DNA from: Paracoccaceae bacterium
GTDB taxonomy: Bacteria; Pseudomonadota; Alphaproteobacteria; Rhodobacterales; Rhodobacteraceae
Direction of reading: 5' to 3'
Length of the DNA stretch: 64,000 nucleotides
NCBI GenBank assembly: GCA_023383015.1
Contig: JAHDXW010000004.1
Coordinates: 114,836 to 178,835, forward strand
Part shown: positions 8,748 through 16,735 of the stretch, one piece after another
How positions within the stretch are numbered: position 1 is the first letter of the stretch
Layout: each line of letters opens with the position of its first letter
The notes under the pieces: generated by a model
What the model saw: the letters and a program-made list of their open reading frames with translations, nothing else
What the model was told of the DNA's origin: nothing
The model's database searches: none
Program-made: the position numbers and the translations under genes

Positions 8748-9298
8748 CGTGCACCCACCCTGGCCTGAAGATCGACCTTGTCGGCCTCGTCGGTGACCGG
8801 GAACGGGCCCTGCTTGATCTCGATCAGCCGCGTTCCCTTCTGCAGGAACTCCACCTCGTGGCCCTCGAGCATGAGAATCAGGTCGTTCGGCCCGAGGATC
8901 GCGTCGCCAAGCGAATCCCCCTCGGTGGTGAAGATGCCGATCCGCGCGGCGCCGCGCTGGCACAGGATGATCTGGTGCCGCGTCGGCAGGTCCGGCAGCT
9001 TGACGTCGGGCACATGGTAGTGGGCCGCCGTCGTCGCACCCGGGTTGCGCTGGAGGATGATCAGCTGCAGCGGCCAGTCGTCATGGGTGATGTGGGCCTT
9101 GTTGTTGCGCTCGGACAGCGGGTCGATGTTGTAGGCCTTCTGGATGTGGGCCCGCTCGGCATCGCTGTCCACGAAGGGCGGAAACCTGTCGAACTCGTCG
9201 AAACCGGCCCGCACCAGGATCGCCACCACGCGCCCGTCGCATGGTGCCTTGAAGCACGTCACATGCCGGAGGTCCTCCGGTATCACGAACTCGGTCAT
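8744..9298 (-). CDS. Cupin-like protein of unknown function
   Basis: A 184-residue protein starting at MTEFVIPEDL (9298). Its centre contains GATTAAHYHVPDVKLPDLPTR, with an HxH pair as in cupin metal sites, then a beta-rich stretch with GPNDLILMLEGHEVEFL resembling the second cupin motif. I do not recognise a specific family. It could be a dioxygenase or isomerase subunit, or a metal-binding small-molecule-binding protein. It is the first gene of the minus-strand unit and overlaps the FAH gene by four bases, so it probably works in the same pathway. Its start is about 200 bases from the divergent promoter region around 9504-9535. Confidence 0.7.
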   Translation of the reverse strand: MTEFVIPEDLRHVTCFKAPCDGRVVAILVRAGFDEFDRFPPFVDSDAERAHIQKAYNIDPLSERNNKAHITHDDWPLQLIILQRNPGATTAAHYHVPDVKLPDLPTRHQIILCQRGAARIGIFTTEGDSLGDAILGPNDLILMLEGHEVEFLQKGTRLIEIKQGPFPVTDEADKVDLQARVGAR

Positions 9299-9609
9299 CT
9301 CCCCACTTCCGCTCCCTCTGACTCCCGCGGCAAATGGTGCCGGCAGGGCCCGCCTGGCGCGCCCTGCGGCCCGAGCCGCTGCCATGCCCCGAGCGGTCCA
9401 CCCTGCAGACCCCTGTGCAAGGAGTTGCTGCTGATCCAAGCTTCACTCAAGCACTGGCGCCGGTGCAGGCGCACATGGAAATGCCTGTTCCTAGAATTCA
9501 AATCAGTTGAGCGCTGCTGTCAACTGGGTTATTGTCGTTGCCGCAAGATTCGTGACGCCCGCCCCCGCGGGCGGCTGCGGCGTTAGCAGGACTTGAGTGC
9601 GGGAGCCCG
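9299..9609. other. Divergent intergenic region with control signals
   Basis: No gene is supported. The cupin-proximal half is GC-rich. The half near the hydrolase gene is AT-richer and carries a palindrome with overlapping divergent promoter-like boxes, listed separately. Confidence 0.6.
9504..9535. promoter_or_regulatory. Palindromic operator overlapping two divergent promoters
   Basis: CAGTTGA (9504-9510) and TCAACTG (9520-9526) form a perfect 7-bp inverted repeat with a 9-base spacer. On the plus strand TTGAGC (9507-9512), 17 bases and TATTGT (9530-9535) form a promoter for the hydrolase gene. On the minus strand a perfect TTGACA (9523-9518) is a -35 box for the cupin-FAH-oxidoreductase unit. 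One bound regulator would block both. The nearby XRE-cupin regulator at 11670 is a candidate, by proximity only. Confidence 0.6.
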
Positions 9610-10818
9610 ATGGAAGCGAAGCTGATCAACCAGACCGAGGCGCGGACGGACGGGCATTTCAAGCCCTATGGCTGGCACCACTGGCCGCAGTACCCCTGGA
9701 TGTCGTATCAGTTCCGTCGCGCGCTGGGCGAGACGCAGGAAGGCGGCGGCGCGATCTCGGAGGTGTTCCAGGTCGGGGCGCGGATCGACCCCGCGGACCC
9801 CGAAAGCTGGCATCGCGAATGGAACGCCATCGGCGACCGCAACCGCATCCGCGGTGACGAGAGCGAGGCGGCCGGGCGGATCGTCACCGCCCGCAACTGC
9901 TGGCTGCGCGCGGTCGACTACTACCGCGAGGCCGAGTTCTGGCTGCCGGGCACCGACCCGCGGCGGCTCGAGGTGTTCGACAAGCTCGAATACTGCTCGC
10001 AGAAGTGGGGCAGCTACTTCGATCCGCCGATGGAGATGCTGCAGGTCCCCTACCTCGACGGCAAGACCCTGTTTGCCTATTTCCTGCGTTCGCCGGCCAA
10101 CCCCGAGAAGCGGCAGCCGGTGCTGATGTGCTTCGGCGGGCTCGACAGCTTCAAGGACGAGATGTGGTTCATGGTCGCGCATGGCGCGATCCAGCGGGGG
10201 ATGTCGGTCCTGATGGTGGACGGCCCCGGCCAGGGCGGCACGATCCGCCGGCACCGGCTGCCGAACCGCTTCGACTACGAGGTTCCGGTCGGCAGGTGCA
10301 TCGACTACCTGTGCACGCGCGACGACGTCGACAGCAGCCGCATCGCCATGAGCGGCTCGTCGCTGGGCGGCTACTACGCCGCGCGGGCAGCCTCCTTCGA
10401 GCACCGGCTGGCGGCCGTGGTCTCGCATGGCGCGATCTGGTCGGTGAACGAGCTCTGGGGCGCGGCGGACGAAAGCCACGGGCTGGCCGGCCACATCCGC
10501 TGGGTGTTCGGCGTGAAGTCGATGGCCGAGGCGTTCGAGAAGGGCAAGGACTTCGTCCTCGAGGGCGTGATCGACAAGATCCGCTGCCCCTATCTGATCG
10601 TTCACGGCGGATATGACGTGCTCGGGGTGGACCAGGCCAGGAAAGTCTACGACTACGCCAGGGCCAACGGCGTGGACGTGACGCTGCGCCTCGTCACCGA
10701 GCAGGAGACGGGCGCCGAGCACTGCCAGCACGACAACCCGACGCTGGGCCAGGAACTGATCGGCGACTGGCTGGCGGAACGCTTCAGGATCGACCAGCGC
10801 AAGCTGAAGCCGGTCTGA
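9610..10818 (+). CDS. Alpha/beta hydrolase, DUF1100/2,6-dihydropseudooxynicotine hydrolase-like
   Basis: A 402-residue serine-type hydrolase with an N-terminal helical cap of about 140 residues and a C-terminal alpha/beta fold. The nucleophile elbow GSSLGG places Ser251 at the centre. The acid is likely the Asp in VHGGYDVLGVDQ and the His the one in TGAEHCQHDNP. This architecture (large N-terminal cap, FrsA/DUF1100 fold) is that of 2,6-dihydropseudooxynicotine hydrolase, which cleaves a C-C bond next to a heteroaromatic ring. I infer a C-C hydrolase acting on an aromatic or N-heterocyclic intermediate, because the divergent unit has an FAH protein and the next gene an amidase. The start has GGGAGCCCG upstream. 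It is divergent from the cupin gene. Confidence 0.85.
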   Translation: MEAKLINQTEARTDGHFKPYGWHHWPQYPWMSYQFRRALGETQEGGGAISEVFQVGARIDPADPESWHREWNAIGDRNRIRGDESEAAGRIVTARNCWLRAVDYYREAEFWLPGTDPRRLEVFDKLEYCSQKWGSYFDPPMEMLQVPYLDGKTLFAYFLRSPANPEKRQPVLMCFGGLDSFKDEMWFMVAHGAIQRGMSVLMVDGPGQGGTIRRHRLPNRFDYEVPVGRCIDYLCTRDDVDSSRIAMSGSSLGGYYAARAASFEHRLAAVVSHGAIWSVNELWGAADESHGLAGHIRWVFGVKSMAEAFEKGKDFVLEGVIDKIRCPYLIVHGGYDVLGVDQARKVYDYARANGVDVTLRLVTEQETGAEHCQHDNPTLGQELIGDWLAERFRIDQRKLKPV

Positions 10819-11004
10819 GCCGCGGCCGGCGGACGGCATGGCCCGCCGGCGCCGCGCCCGGAAGGCGACGGAGGCGCGAAAGCCTTCCCCTCGGGCCGGA
10901 CTGCGCCGGCAGGGCCGGGGCTGGCACGGGAGAGGCAGGCCCGGGGTCTGCGGGCCGGGGCGGGCCGCCACAGGCCGAGCGCCCCCCAACATCGGGAGAC
11001 GGAC

Positions 11005-11631
11005 ATGGATTTCGGCGTCGACAGGGTCCGCCCCGCCGTTCTGGCCATCGACATGCACCGCGGTCATCTCGACCCCGCAGTGGCCACCATGCCGCTGCCG
11101 GCTCCGCAGTGCCGAAGAGTGATCGACGCGAACCGGCGCTTCCTCGAAGCGGCGCGGCCGCGGGGCGTGCCGGTGATCCATCTGCTGACAATGTACCGCA
11201 GCGTCGCCGAGATCCGCTCCAACCCGTTCTGGCGCACGCGGGCCGATGACCCGTCCGCGACGCGGCGCAATGTCGAGAGGCACAACCTGGCCGGCGGCCC
11301 GGGGGTGGAGGTGATGCCCGAGCTGCTGGCGGCCGGGGACTGGGTGATCTCGTCCAAGCGCCGCTATGACTGCTTCATCGGCTCGGAGCTTGAATTCTGC
11401 CTGCAGAAGAACTCTGTCAACACGCTGCTGATCACCGGGGTGAACACCAACAGCTGTGTCCTGGCGACCGCAGTGGCAGCCTGCGTGCGCGATTTCGCGG
11501 CGATCGTGATTGAGGATTGCGTCGACACGATGGACGGGGCAGACCTTCACCGGGCGGCACTGTCCTGCATCTCCACCGCCTTCGGCTGGACGATGACCGG
11601 GGCGGCGGCGCTGGAGGCGATCGGACGGTGA
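11005..11631 (+). CDS. Isochorismatase-like cysteine hydrolase (amidase)
   Basis: A 208-residue protein of the isochorismatase/nicotinamidase fold. The catalytic triad is complete: Asp16 in LAIDMHRGH, Lys118 in SSKRRYDCF and Cys151 in TGVNTNSCVLAT. Members hydrolyse amide, carbamoyl or ureido bonds (nicotinamide, N-carbamoylsarcosine, maleamate, biuret); the sequence alone does not choose. The start at 11005 is preceded by a GGGAGACGG ribosome site. It lies 186 bases after the hydrolase gene and ends 38 bases before the XRE-cupin regulator on the same strand. Together with the C-C hydrolase it suggests breakdown of a nitrogen-containing ring compound to ammonia and an acid. Confidence 0.9.
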   Translation: MDFGVDRVRPAVLAIDMHRGHLDPAVATMPLPAPQCRRVIDANRRFLEAARPRGVPVIHLLTMYRSVAEIRSNPFWRTRADDPSATRRNVERHNLAGGPGVEVMPELLAAGDWVISSKRRYDCFIGSELEFCLQKNSVNTLLITGVNTNSCVLATAVAACVRDFAAIVIEDCVDTMDGADLHRAALSCISTAFGWTMTGAAALEAIGR

Positions 11632-11669
11632 CGGCATCATGTCGGGATGGCCGGTAGCGGCGGGTGGCA

Positions 11670-12293
11670 ATGCAGCGGATCGTTGATGCGGAGGTGCCGG
11701 CGCAGCCGGGGGGCGAAGCCGGGGCAGCGGATGCGCCCGTGCCGCGCGTGGGCGCCCGCATCCGGCACGCGCGGCTGATGCGCGGGCTCAGCATGCGTGA
11801 CCTCGCCGTGCGGGTCGGCTGCTCGGTCAGCGCGCTGTCGAAGATCGAGGGGCAGAAGGCGAACCCTTCGATCACCATGCTCCACCGGATCTGCTCGGCG
11901 CTCGACACCAACATGGCGGCGTTGTTCACGGGCGGCGACGGCGCCGCGGTGGTGACGCGGGCCGGCGACCGGCCGGTGCTTCTGACCGATCAGGTCCGCC
12001 GCGGCGAGGGCGTGCGGCTGGAAAGCCTGATCCCGCAGGGCGAGGCGGGGCTCCTGCAGGGAAACATCCATGTCATCGAGCCCGGCGGCGGCAGTGACCA
12101 TGCGCTGCAGCATGCCGGCGAGGAGATGGGCTATGTCATCGAGGGACAGCTCGAGCTGACCGTCGACGGAGCGAGCTATCTTGCGGCGGCGGGCGACTCG
12201 TTCTTCTTCCGCTCCGATCTGGCCCACAGCTACCGCAACCCCAGCGACCGCGTCACCCGCGTGATCTGGATCAACACGCCGCCCACTTTCTGA
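11670..12293 (+). CDS. XRE family transcriptional regulator with C-terminal cupin domain
   Basis: A 207-residue regulator (an in-frame GTG at 11664 would add two residues). The helix-turn-helix spans about residues 30-85: ARIRHARLMRGLSMRDLAVR then GCSVSALSKIEGQKANPSI. A cupin sensor domain follows from about 120 to the end (NIHVIEPGGGSDHALQHAGE, EMGYVIEGQLELTVDG). Such proteins sense a small metabolite or amino acid in the cupin barrel and repress nearby catabolic genes. Located at the end of the hydrolase-amidase unit, it is the most likely ligand for the palindrome at 9504-9526, though this is inferred from position only. Confidence 0.92.
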   Translation: MQRIVDAEVPAQPGGEAGAADAPVPRVGARIRHARLMRGLSMRDLAVRVGCSVSALSKIEGQKANPSITMLHRICSALDTNMAALFTGGDGAAVVTRAGDRPVLLTDQVRRGEGVRLESLIPQGEAGLLQGNIHVIEPGGGSDHALQHAGEEMGYVIEGQLELTVDGASYLAAAGDSFFFRSDLAHSYRNPSDRVTRVIWINTPPTF

Positions 12294-12386
12294 GCGCCCG
12301 CCGGCATGCAACGGCCGGCCGGGGTGGGGCACCGGGGGGCTTGCCGCCGGCCGCGCGGCGGTTGGGCGGATGCGTCGGGCGGCGGT

Positions 12387-13400
12387 TCAGGGCGATACGG
12401 CGCCAACCCCGCCGCCGGAGGCATCGGTGAAGAGGCGCGACAGCGCCTCCCCGGTGCAGCCCGAGGCAAGCGCAAGCTGCAGGAGGAGCCGCGCCTTGAC
12501 CGGTCCCAGCATGCCGCCGCCGAATAGCCCGCGGGCAAGCAGGTCGCGCTCGGACCCCGGGAAGCCGTAGGTCTCGGCAAAGACGGGCCCGCCCGCGACA
12601 CGGGTGCTGAGGACCACGGGCATGGCAAGGGCGAGTTCCGCCAGGGGCTCGACCCATGCCTTCGGGACATGCCCCGCCCCGGTCGCCGCGACCACCGCGC
12701 CGCGGAAGCCGAGGGCCGGCAGCGCCGTGATCAGCCGGCCGTCATCGCCCAGTCCGGCCAGAAGCAGCGCGACCGGCGGCGCCTCGACCACGGGCGCGAG
12801 CGGCGCGAGCGGCACCCTGAGCGGGCGCATCGCGGGCAGGTACCGTCCCTCGATGACGTGACCGACGGGGCCGTGGGGCGCCGAGGTGAAGGCCGAGGGC
12901 AGCCCGGTGTGCCCCTTGCGCACGAAGCGCGCGGCATGGACCTCGTCGTTCAGCACGACAAGCGCACCGAGGCCGTGCGCCGCCGGCGCGGCCGCCACCG
13001 CCACTGCCGCCGTGAGGTTTGCCGGACCGTCCGCGCCGGGTGTCTCGGGCCCGCGCATGGCACCGGTGACCACCACGGGCAGCCCGGGTGCCAGCAGGCA
13101 GTCGAGCACGAAGGCGGTCTCCTCGATCGTGTCCGTTCCCTGGACCACGACCACCCCGTCCACCCCCTGCCAAGCGCGCGCGGCGATCAGCCGGGCGACC
13201 TCGCCGAGGTGGCCGAGCGTCAGCGAGGCGCCGGGCAGCTGGAAGGGCGAGACCGCCTCGATCGCGGCGCGATCGGCCAGCCCCGGCAGGGCAGCCACGA
13301 GATCCTGGCCGGTCAGGGTCGGGGCGATACCCCCGGTGGCGGAGCGGGTCATCGCGATGGTGCCGCCCAGCGCGACGACGAGGATACGCCTGCGCTCCAT
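12387..13400 (-). CDS. L-asparaginase family protein
   Basis: A 337-residue asparaginase/glutaminase-type amidohydrolase. Both catalytic threonine motifs are present: VVALGGTIAMT near the N-terminus and VVVQGTDTIEETAF near residue 90. The C-terminal domain carries the typical GVVAATGAGHVP-like segment. The start MERRRILVV (13400) lies two bases from the stop of the upstream aldehyde dehydrogenase; Met codons at 13430 and 13427 would overlap that gene. There is no signal peptide, so it is cytoplasmic. In this context it may deaminate an asparagine-like pathway amide rather than asparagine. It is last in the deacetylase-ALDH-asparaginase unit. Confidence 0.88.
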   Translation of the reverse strand: MERRRILVVALGGTIAMTRSATGGIAPTLTGQDLVAALPGLADRAAIEAVSPFQLPGASLTLGHLGEVARLIAARAWQGVDGVVVVQGTDTIEETAFVLDCLLAPGLPVVVTGAMRGPETPGADGPANLTAAVAVAAAPAAHGLGALVVLNDEVHAARFVRKGHTGLPSAFTSAPHGPVGHVIEGRYLPAMRPLRVPLAPLAPVVEAPPVALLLAGLGDDGRLITALPALGFRGAVVAATGAGHVPKAWVEPLAELALAMPVVLSTRVAGGPVFAETYGFPGSERDLLARGLFGGGMLGPVKARLLLQLALASGCTGEALSRLFTDASGGGVGAVSP

Positions 13401-13401
13401 C

Positions 13402-14913
13402 TCAGCTGTACCGTTTGTCTGCCGCATCATCGGCGAACCAGTCGAAGTGGTCGCCCGACAGGTTCACCACGACGCTCTGCAGCCTGGTGTAGCTTTCGTA
13501 GCACACGATCCCGTTCTCCTTGCCGAGCCCGCTGTCGCCGAAGCCGCCCCATGGCGAGGAGGGGTCGATGCGGTGATGGTCGTTGATCCAGACGATACCG
13601 GAATCGATGCGCTGCGCCACACGTTGCGCGCGGGCGATGTCGGCCGACCACACGCTGGCGGCAAGCCCGAAGGCTGTTCCGTTCGCGAGCCGCACCGCGT
13701 CGTCCTCGTCCTCGAAGGGGATGACGCAGACCACAGGGCCGAAGATCTCCTCCTGCGCGATGCGCATGTCGTTGTGCACCCCGGCAAAGATGGTGGGCTC
13801 GTGGAAGAACCCGCCGGCCATCCCCTCGAGCTGCAGCCGGTTGCCGCCGTGGGCGAGCCTCGCGCCCTCGGCCCTGCCGATCGCGACATAGCGCTCGACC
13901 GTGTCCAGCTGGCGCTGCGAGACGAGCGGGCCCATCTGCGTTGCCGGGTCGGTTGGGTCGCCGATGCGGATCCTGCGGGCGCGCGCGACCAGCCGGTCCA
14001 GCACCCGGTCGTGGACCGACCGCTGCACCAGCAGGCGTGCGCCCTGCACACAGGTCTGGCCGGCGGCGATGAAGGCGGCAAAGAGCGCAGCCGAGACGGC
14101 GCGGTCGTCGGGCATGTCGTCGAAGACGACGACCGAGGCCTTGCCGCCAAGCTCTCCCGAGAAGGGGATCAGCCGCTCGCCGGCAAGGGCGGCCACGCGG
14201 CGGCCGGTCTCGGTGCCGCCGGTGAGGTCGATCTTGGAAATGCCGGGGTGCGCACCCAGCGCGGCGCCGGCGACCGCGCCGTAGCCCGTAACGACGTTGC
14301 AGGCCCCAGCCGGCAGCCCGGCCTTGTCCAGCACATCGGCCAGCATCAGCGGCGTGACCGGCGCGACCTCGGAGGGCTTGACCACCACCGTGTTGCCCGC
14401 CGCCAGCGCGGGGGCGATCTTCTTGGTCAGGATCAGCAGCGGATGGTTCCAGGGCGTGACAAGGCCGACGACGCCCAGCGGCGCCCTGCGCGAATAGTTC
14501 AGGTAGGCGCCGCCGAAGGGGTGGACATGCGTCTCGTGCGTGCGCGCCACGGCCGCGAAGTAGGAATACCACTCCGGGGTGCGGGCGAGCTGGGCAAGCA
14601 TCTCGCGCACGGGCCGGCCGGTCTGGGCGACCTCGACGGCGACGAACTCGGGCATGCGGCGGGTCAGGATCTCGGCGGCTCGGTTGAGCACCGCCGCGCG
14701 GTCGAGCGGCGACTTCCGGCCCCAGACCTCGCCGGCGGCCGCGGCCGCCGCGACGGCCGCGGCGATGTCGTCCGCATCGCCCGCGGGCACGGTGCAGAGC
14801 AGCCGACCGGTAGCGGGGTTGAGCACCTCGAGCCGTGCGCCGGATGCGGCATCGGCCTCGCGGCCGCCGATCCGCATCGGGTAGTGGTCGCATATCATCG
14901 GCCGGCCCTCCAT
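13402..14913 (-). CDS. Aldehyde dehydrogenase family protein
   Basis: A 503-residue NAD(P)-dependent aldehyde dehydrogenase of normal family length. The catalytic Cys288 lies in AGQTCVQGARLL and the general base Glu254 in ELGGKASVVV, 34 residues apart as expected. The cofactor motif LVTPWNHPLLILTKKIAPAL and the C-terminal SPWGGFGDSGLGKENG are also present. The substrate is not predictable; betaine-aldehyde-like and hydroxymuconic-semialdehyde-like enzymes share these motifs. It lies between a polysaccharide-deacetylase-like hydrolase and an asparaginase on the same strand, with very short gaps, so the three should be co-transcribed and act in one pathway converting an amide/aldehyde intermediate to a carboxylate. 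Confidence 0.93.
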   Translation of the reverse strand: MEGRPMICDHYPMRIGGREADAASGARLEVLNPATGRLLCTVPAGDADDIAAAVAAAAAAGEVWGRKSPLDRAAVLNRAAEILTRRMPEFVAVEVAQTGRPVREMLAQLARTPEWYSYFAAVARTHETHVHPFGGAYLNYSRRAPLGVVGLVTPWNHPLLILTKKIAPALAAGNTVVVKPSEVAPVTPLMLADVLDKAGLPAGACNVVTGYGAVAGAALGAHPGISKIDLTGGTETGRRVAALAGERLIPFSGELGGKASVVVFDDMPDDRAVSAALFAAFIAAGQTCVQGARLLVQRSVHDRVLDRLVARARRIRIGDPTDPATQMGPLVSQRQLDTVERYVAIGRAEGARLAHGGNRLQLEGMAGGFFHEPTIFAGVHNDMRIAQEEIFGPVVCVIPFEDEDDAVRLANGTAFGLAASVWSADIARAQRVAQRIDSGIVWINDHHRIDPSSPWGGFGDSGLGKENGIVCYESYTRLQSVVVNLSGDHFDWFADDAADKRYS

Positions 14914-14932
14914 CGCAGTGCGGCCCTCAGGT

Positions 14933-15835
14933 TCATATCGCGGCCTCCCCCTGCCCCAGATACCAGTCGAGGATCTCGGCGCCGGTCATGAAGACGACAT
15001 CGTCATGGCCGCGGATGTGGTCGTACAGCGCCTCGAGATGCCCGATCCGGTGCGGAACCCCGGTCAGGTAGGGGTGGATCGAGACCGGCATGATCCGCGG
15101 GATGGTCGCGCCCTCGCGGTAGAGACGGTCGAACTGGGCCCGGCCACGGCGGAAGATCTCGTCCGAGGGCTGGTGCTGCAGCGCCGACATCACGACGTCG
15201 TTCACCTCGACCGGATAGGGCACCGAGACGATGTCGCCCGCGCGCGTCCGCAGCCGCACCGGCAGGTCGTCGAGCACCCAGTCGCAGACATACTCGATGC
15301 CCGCCTCGCGCAGGAAATCGAGGGTGTCGTCGGTCTCGGTCAGGCCCGGGCTTTCCCAGCCCCGGGGCGGCTTGCCGGTCAGGCTGCGGATCGCTTCCAC
15401 CGTGGCGGCGATGGCGCCGGCCTGGTCCTCGACCCTGTGCATCGGGCCCTGGACGAGACCGTGGCCGATGAAATCCCAGCCGGCCGCGCTGGCCGCCTCG
15501 CAGGCACGGCGGTAGATGTCGATGGCGCTGCCGTTGACGGCGAAGCTGGCCCTGATGCCGCGCACCGACAGCACCTCGAGAAACCGCCAGAAACCCGTGC
15601 GCATCCCGTATTCGTGCCACGACCAGTTGGGGATGTCGGGCAGCAGCGGCTGCCCCATGGGCGGCGGCAGGACGCTGCGCGGCATCGGGAACTCGGGCCG
15701 CCAGTTCTCGACGTTGACGATCGTCCACACCGCGACGCGGGCGCCGCCGGGGAGCGTCAGCGCCGGGCGGTCGACGATCGGGATGTAGTCGAGGCGGGAC
15801 CGGACGCTGTGTCCCGGCTGCTTGGAATGGGTCAT
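14933..15835 (-). CDS. Polysaccharide deacetylase family protein (PuuE allantoinase-like)
   Basis: A 300-residue NodB-fold hydrolase. The sequence RVAVWTIVNVENWRPEFPMPRSV at the N-terminus, ASFAVNGSAIDIYRRACEAA and WDFIGHGLVQGPMH correspond to the fold of PuuE-type allantoinases and related amide hydrolases, which lack the usual first Asp of peptidoglycan deacetylases. MPVSIHPYLTGVPHRI holds the late His motif. There is no signal peptide, supporting a cytoplasmic catabolic role in amide or cyclic ureide hydrolysis rather than cell-wall work. It is the first gene of the minus-strand unit, followed after 19 bases by the ALDH gene, and is divergent from the GntR regulator. Confidence 0.86.
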   Translation of the reverse strand: MTHSKQPGHSVRSRLDYIPIVDRPALTLPGGARVAVWTIVNVENWRPEFPMPRSVLPPPMGQPLLPDIPNWSWHEYGMRTGFWRFLEVLSVRGIRASFAVNGSAIDIYRRACEAASAAGWDFIGHGLVQGPMHRVEDQAGAIAATVEAIRSLTGKPPRGWESPGLTETDDTLDFLREAGIEYVCDWVLDDLPVRLRTRAGDIVSVPYPVEVNDVVMSALQHQPSDEIFRRGRAQFDRLYREGATIPRIMPVSIHPYLTGVPHRIGHLEALYDHIRGHDDVVFMTGAEILDWYLGQGEAAI

Positions 15836-15867
15836 GCGATGGCTCCTCCGGCGGGCAAAACATCGGT

Positions 15868-15883
15868 ATCTGATATATTAGAT
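15868..15883. promoter_or_regulatory. Near-perfect palindrome, likely operator of the GntR/FCD regulator
   Basis: ATCTGATATATTAGAT is a 16-base inverted repeat in which seven of eight pairs match, in an AT-rich patch between the divergent deacetylase (start 15835) and GntR genes. FCD-type GntR regulators bind palindromes with an ATAT centre of this kind. It covers the ATG at 15882, which argues that the regulator starts further downstream. Confidence 0.6.
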
Positions 15884-16022
15884 GTTGTCAAAGCGCGTGC
15901 TCGACGTTACCTCTGAGGGGGACTCCCTGAACCGCCGGTCAGCCGCGACCGCGCTTCACCCAAGAGGCGACATGCTGCCATCCGCAAGCTCGGAGGACGG
16001 GATCGGAGGATTCGGCGCGCCG

Positions 16023-16730
16023 ATGCCGAGCCGAACCGAGACTGTGGCCGCCAGACTGCGCGACGCAATCACCGGTGGCCGGCTGCCCGCCGGGGAGCGG
16101 CTTTCCCTGGACGGCCTCGCGCGCCAGTTCGGCGTCAGCCGGATGCCGGTGCGCGATGCGCTGAAGATCCTCGAATCCGAGGGGCTCGTCCGCATCTATC
16201 CCTACCGCGGGATCGAGGTCTCGCGACTCGATGCCGATGACATTGCAGAGCTGTTCGGCCTGCGCGAGGTGCTCGAGCAGCGCGCCGCGGTCCGCGGCGT
16301 CCCGCTCCTGACCGAGACCGACCTCGCGGCGATGGAAGCGTTGCTGCGCGAGATGGACGCGCTGGTCGAGGATAGCGACCAGGACCGCTGGCTTGACCTC
16401 AACAACCGCTTTCACGCGATCATCAACACCGCCTCCGGCTGGCCCCGGCTGGTCGAGATGATCACGGTGCTGCGCACCAACGTCGACCGCTACGTGCGCG
16501 CCTACCTTCTGGAACTCGGCCGGGCCGGGCCGCAGCGGCAGCACTGGGAACTGCTCGACGCGTGCCGCCGCCGCGACCCCGAAGGCGCCGCGACGGTGAT
16601 GACCGGGCATCTTCGCGACACCGCCGACGCCCTGATCGCGCGGCTTGCCGCACGCCCCGCCGGCGCCGCGGCCCCGGCCCCGGCATCCGGCACCGACCCG
16701 GCCCGACCCCAACTGCGCAGGAAGGACTGA
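16023..16730 (+). CDS. GntR family transcriptional regulator with FCD domain
   Basis: About 235 residues from MPSRTETVAARLRDAI (16023); in-frame Met codons at 15972 and 15882 would give longer forms, but the last sits in the operator-like palindrome. The winged helix (about residues 1-70) includes LARQFGVSRMPVRDALKILESEGLV. The all-helical FCD ligand domain follows with IAELFGLREVLEQRAAVRGV and RFHAIINTASGWPRLVEMI. FCD proteins bind carboxylate effectors, often through a metal. It is divergent from the deacetylase-ALDH-asparaginase genes and five bases before the amidohydrolase gene, so it probably controls both units. The C-terminus is extended by a Pro/Ala-rich tail of about 25 residues. 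Confidence 0.9.
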   Translation: MPSRTETVAARLRDAITGGRLPAGERLSLDGLARQFGVSRMPVRDALKILESEGLVRIYPYRGIEVSRLDADDIAELFGLREVLEQRAAVRGVPLLTETDLAAMEALLREMDALVEDSDQDRWLDLNNRFHAIINTASGWPRLVEMITVLRTNVDRYVRAYLLELGRAGPQRQHWELLDACRRRDPEGAATVMTGHLRDTADALIARLAARPAGAAAPAPASGTDPARPQLRRKD

Positions 16731-16735
16731 CTGCG

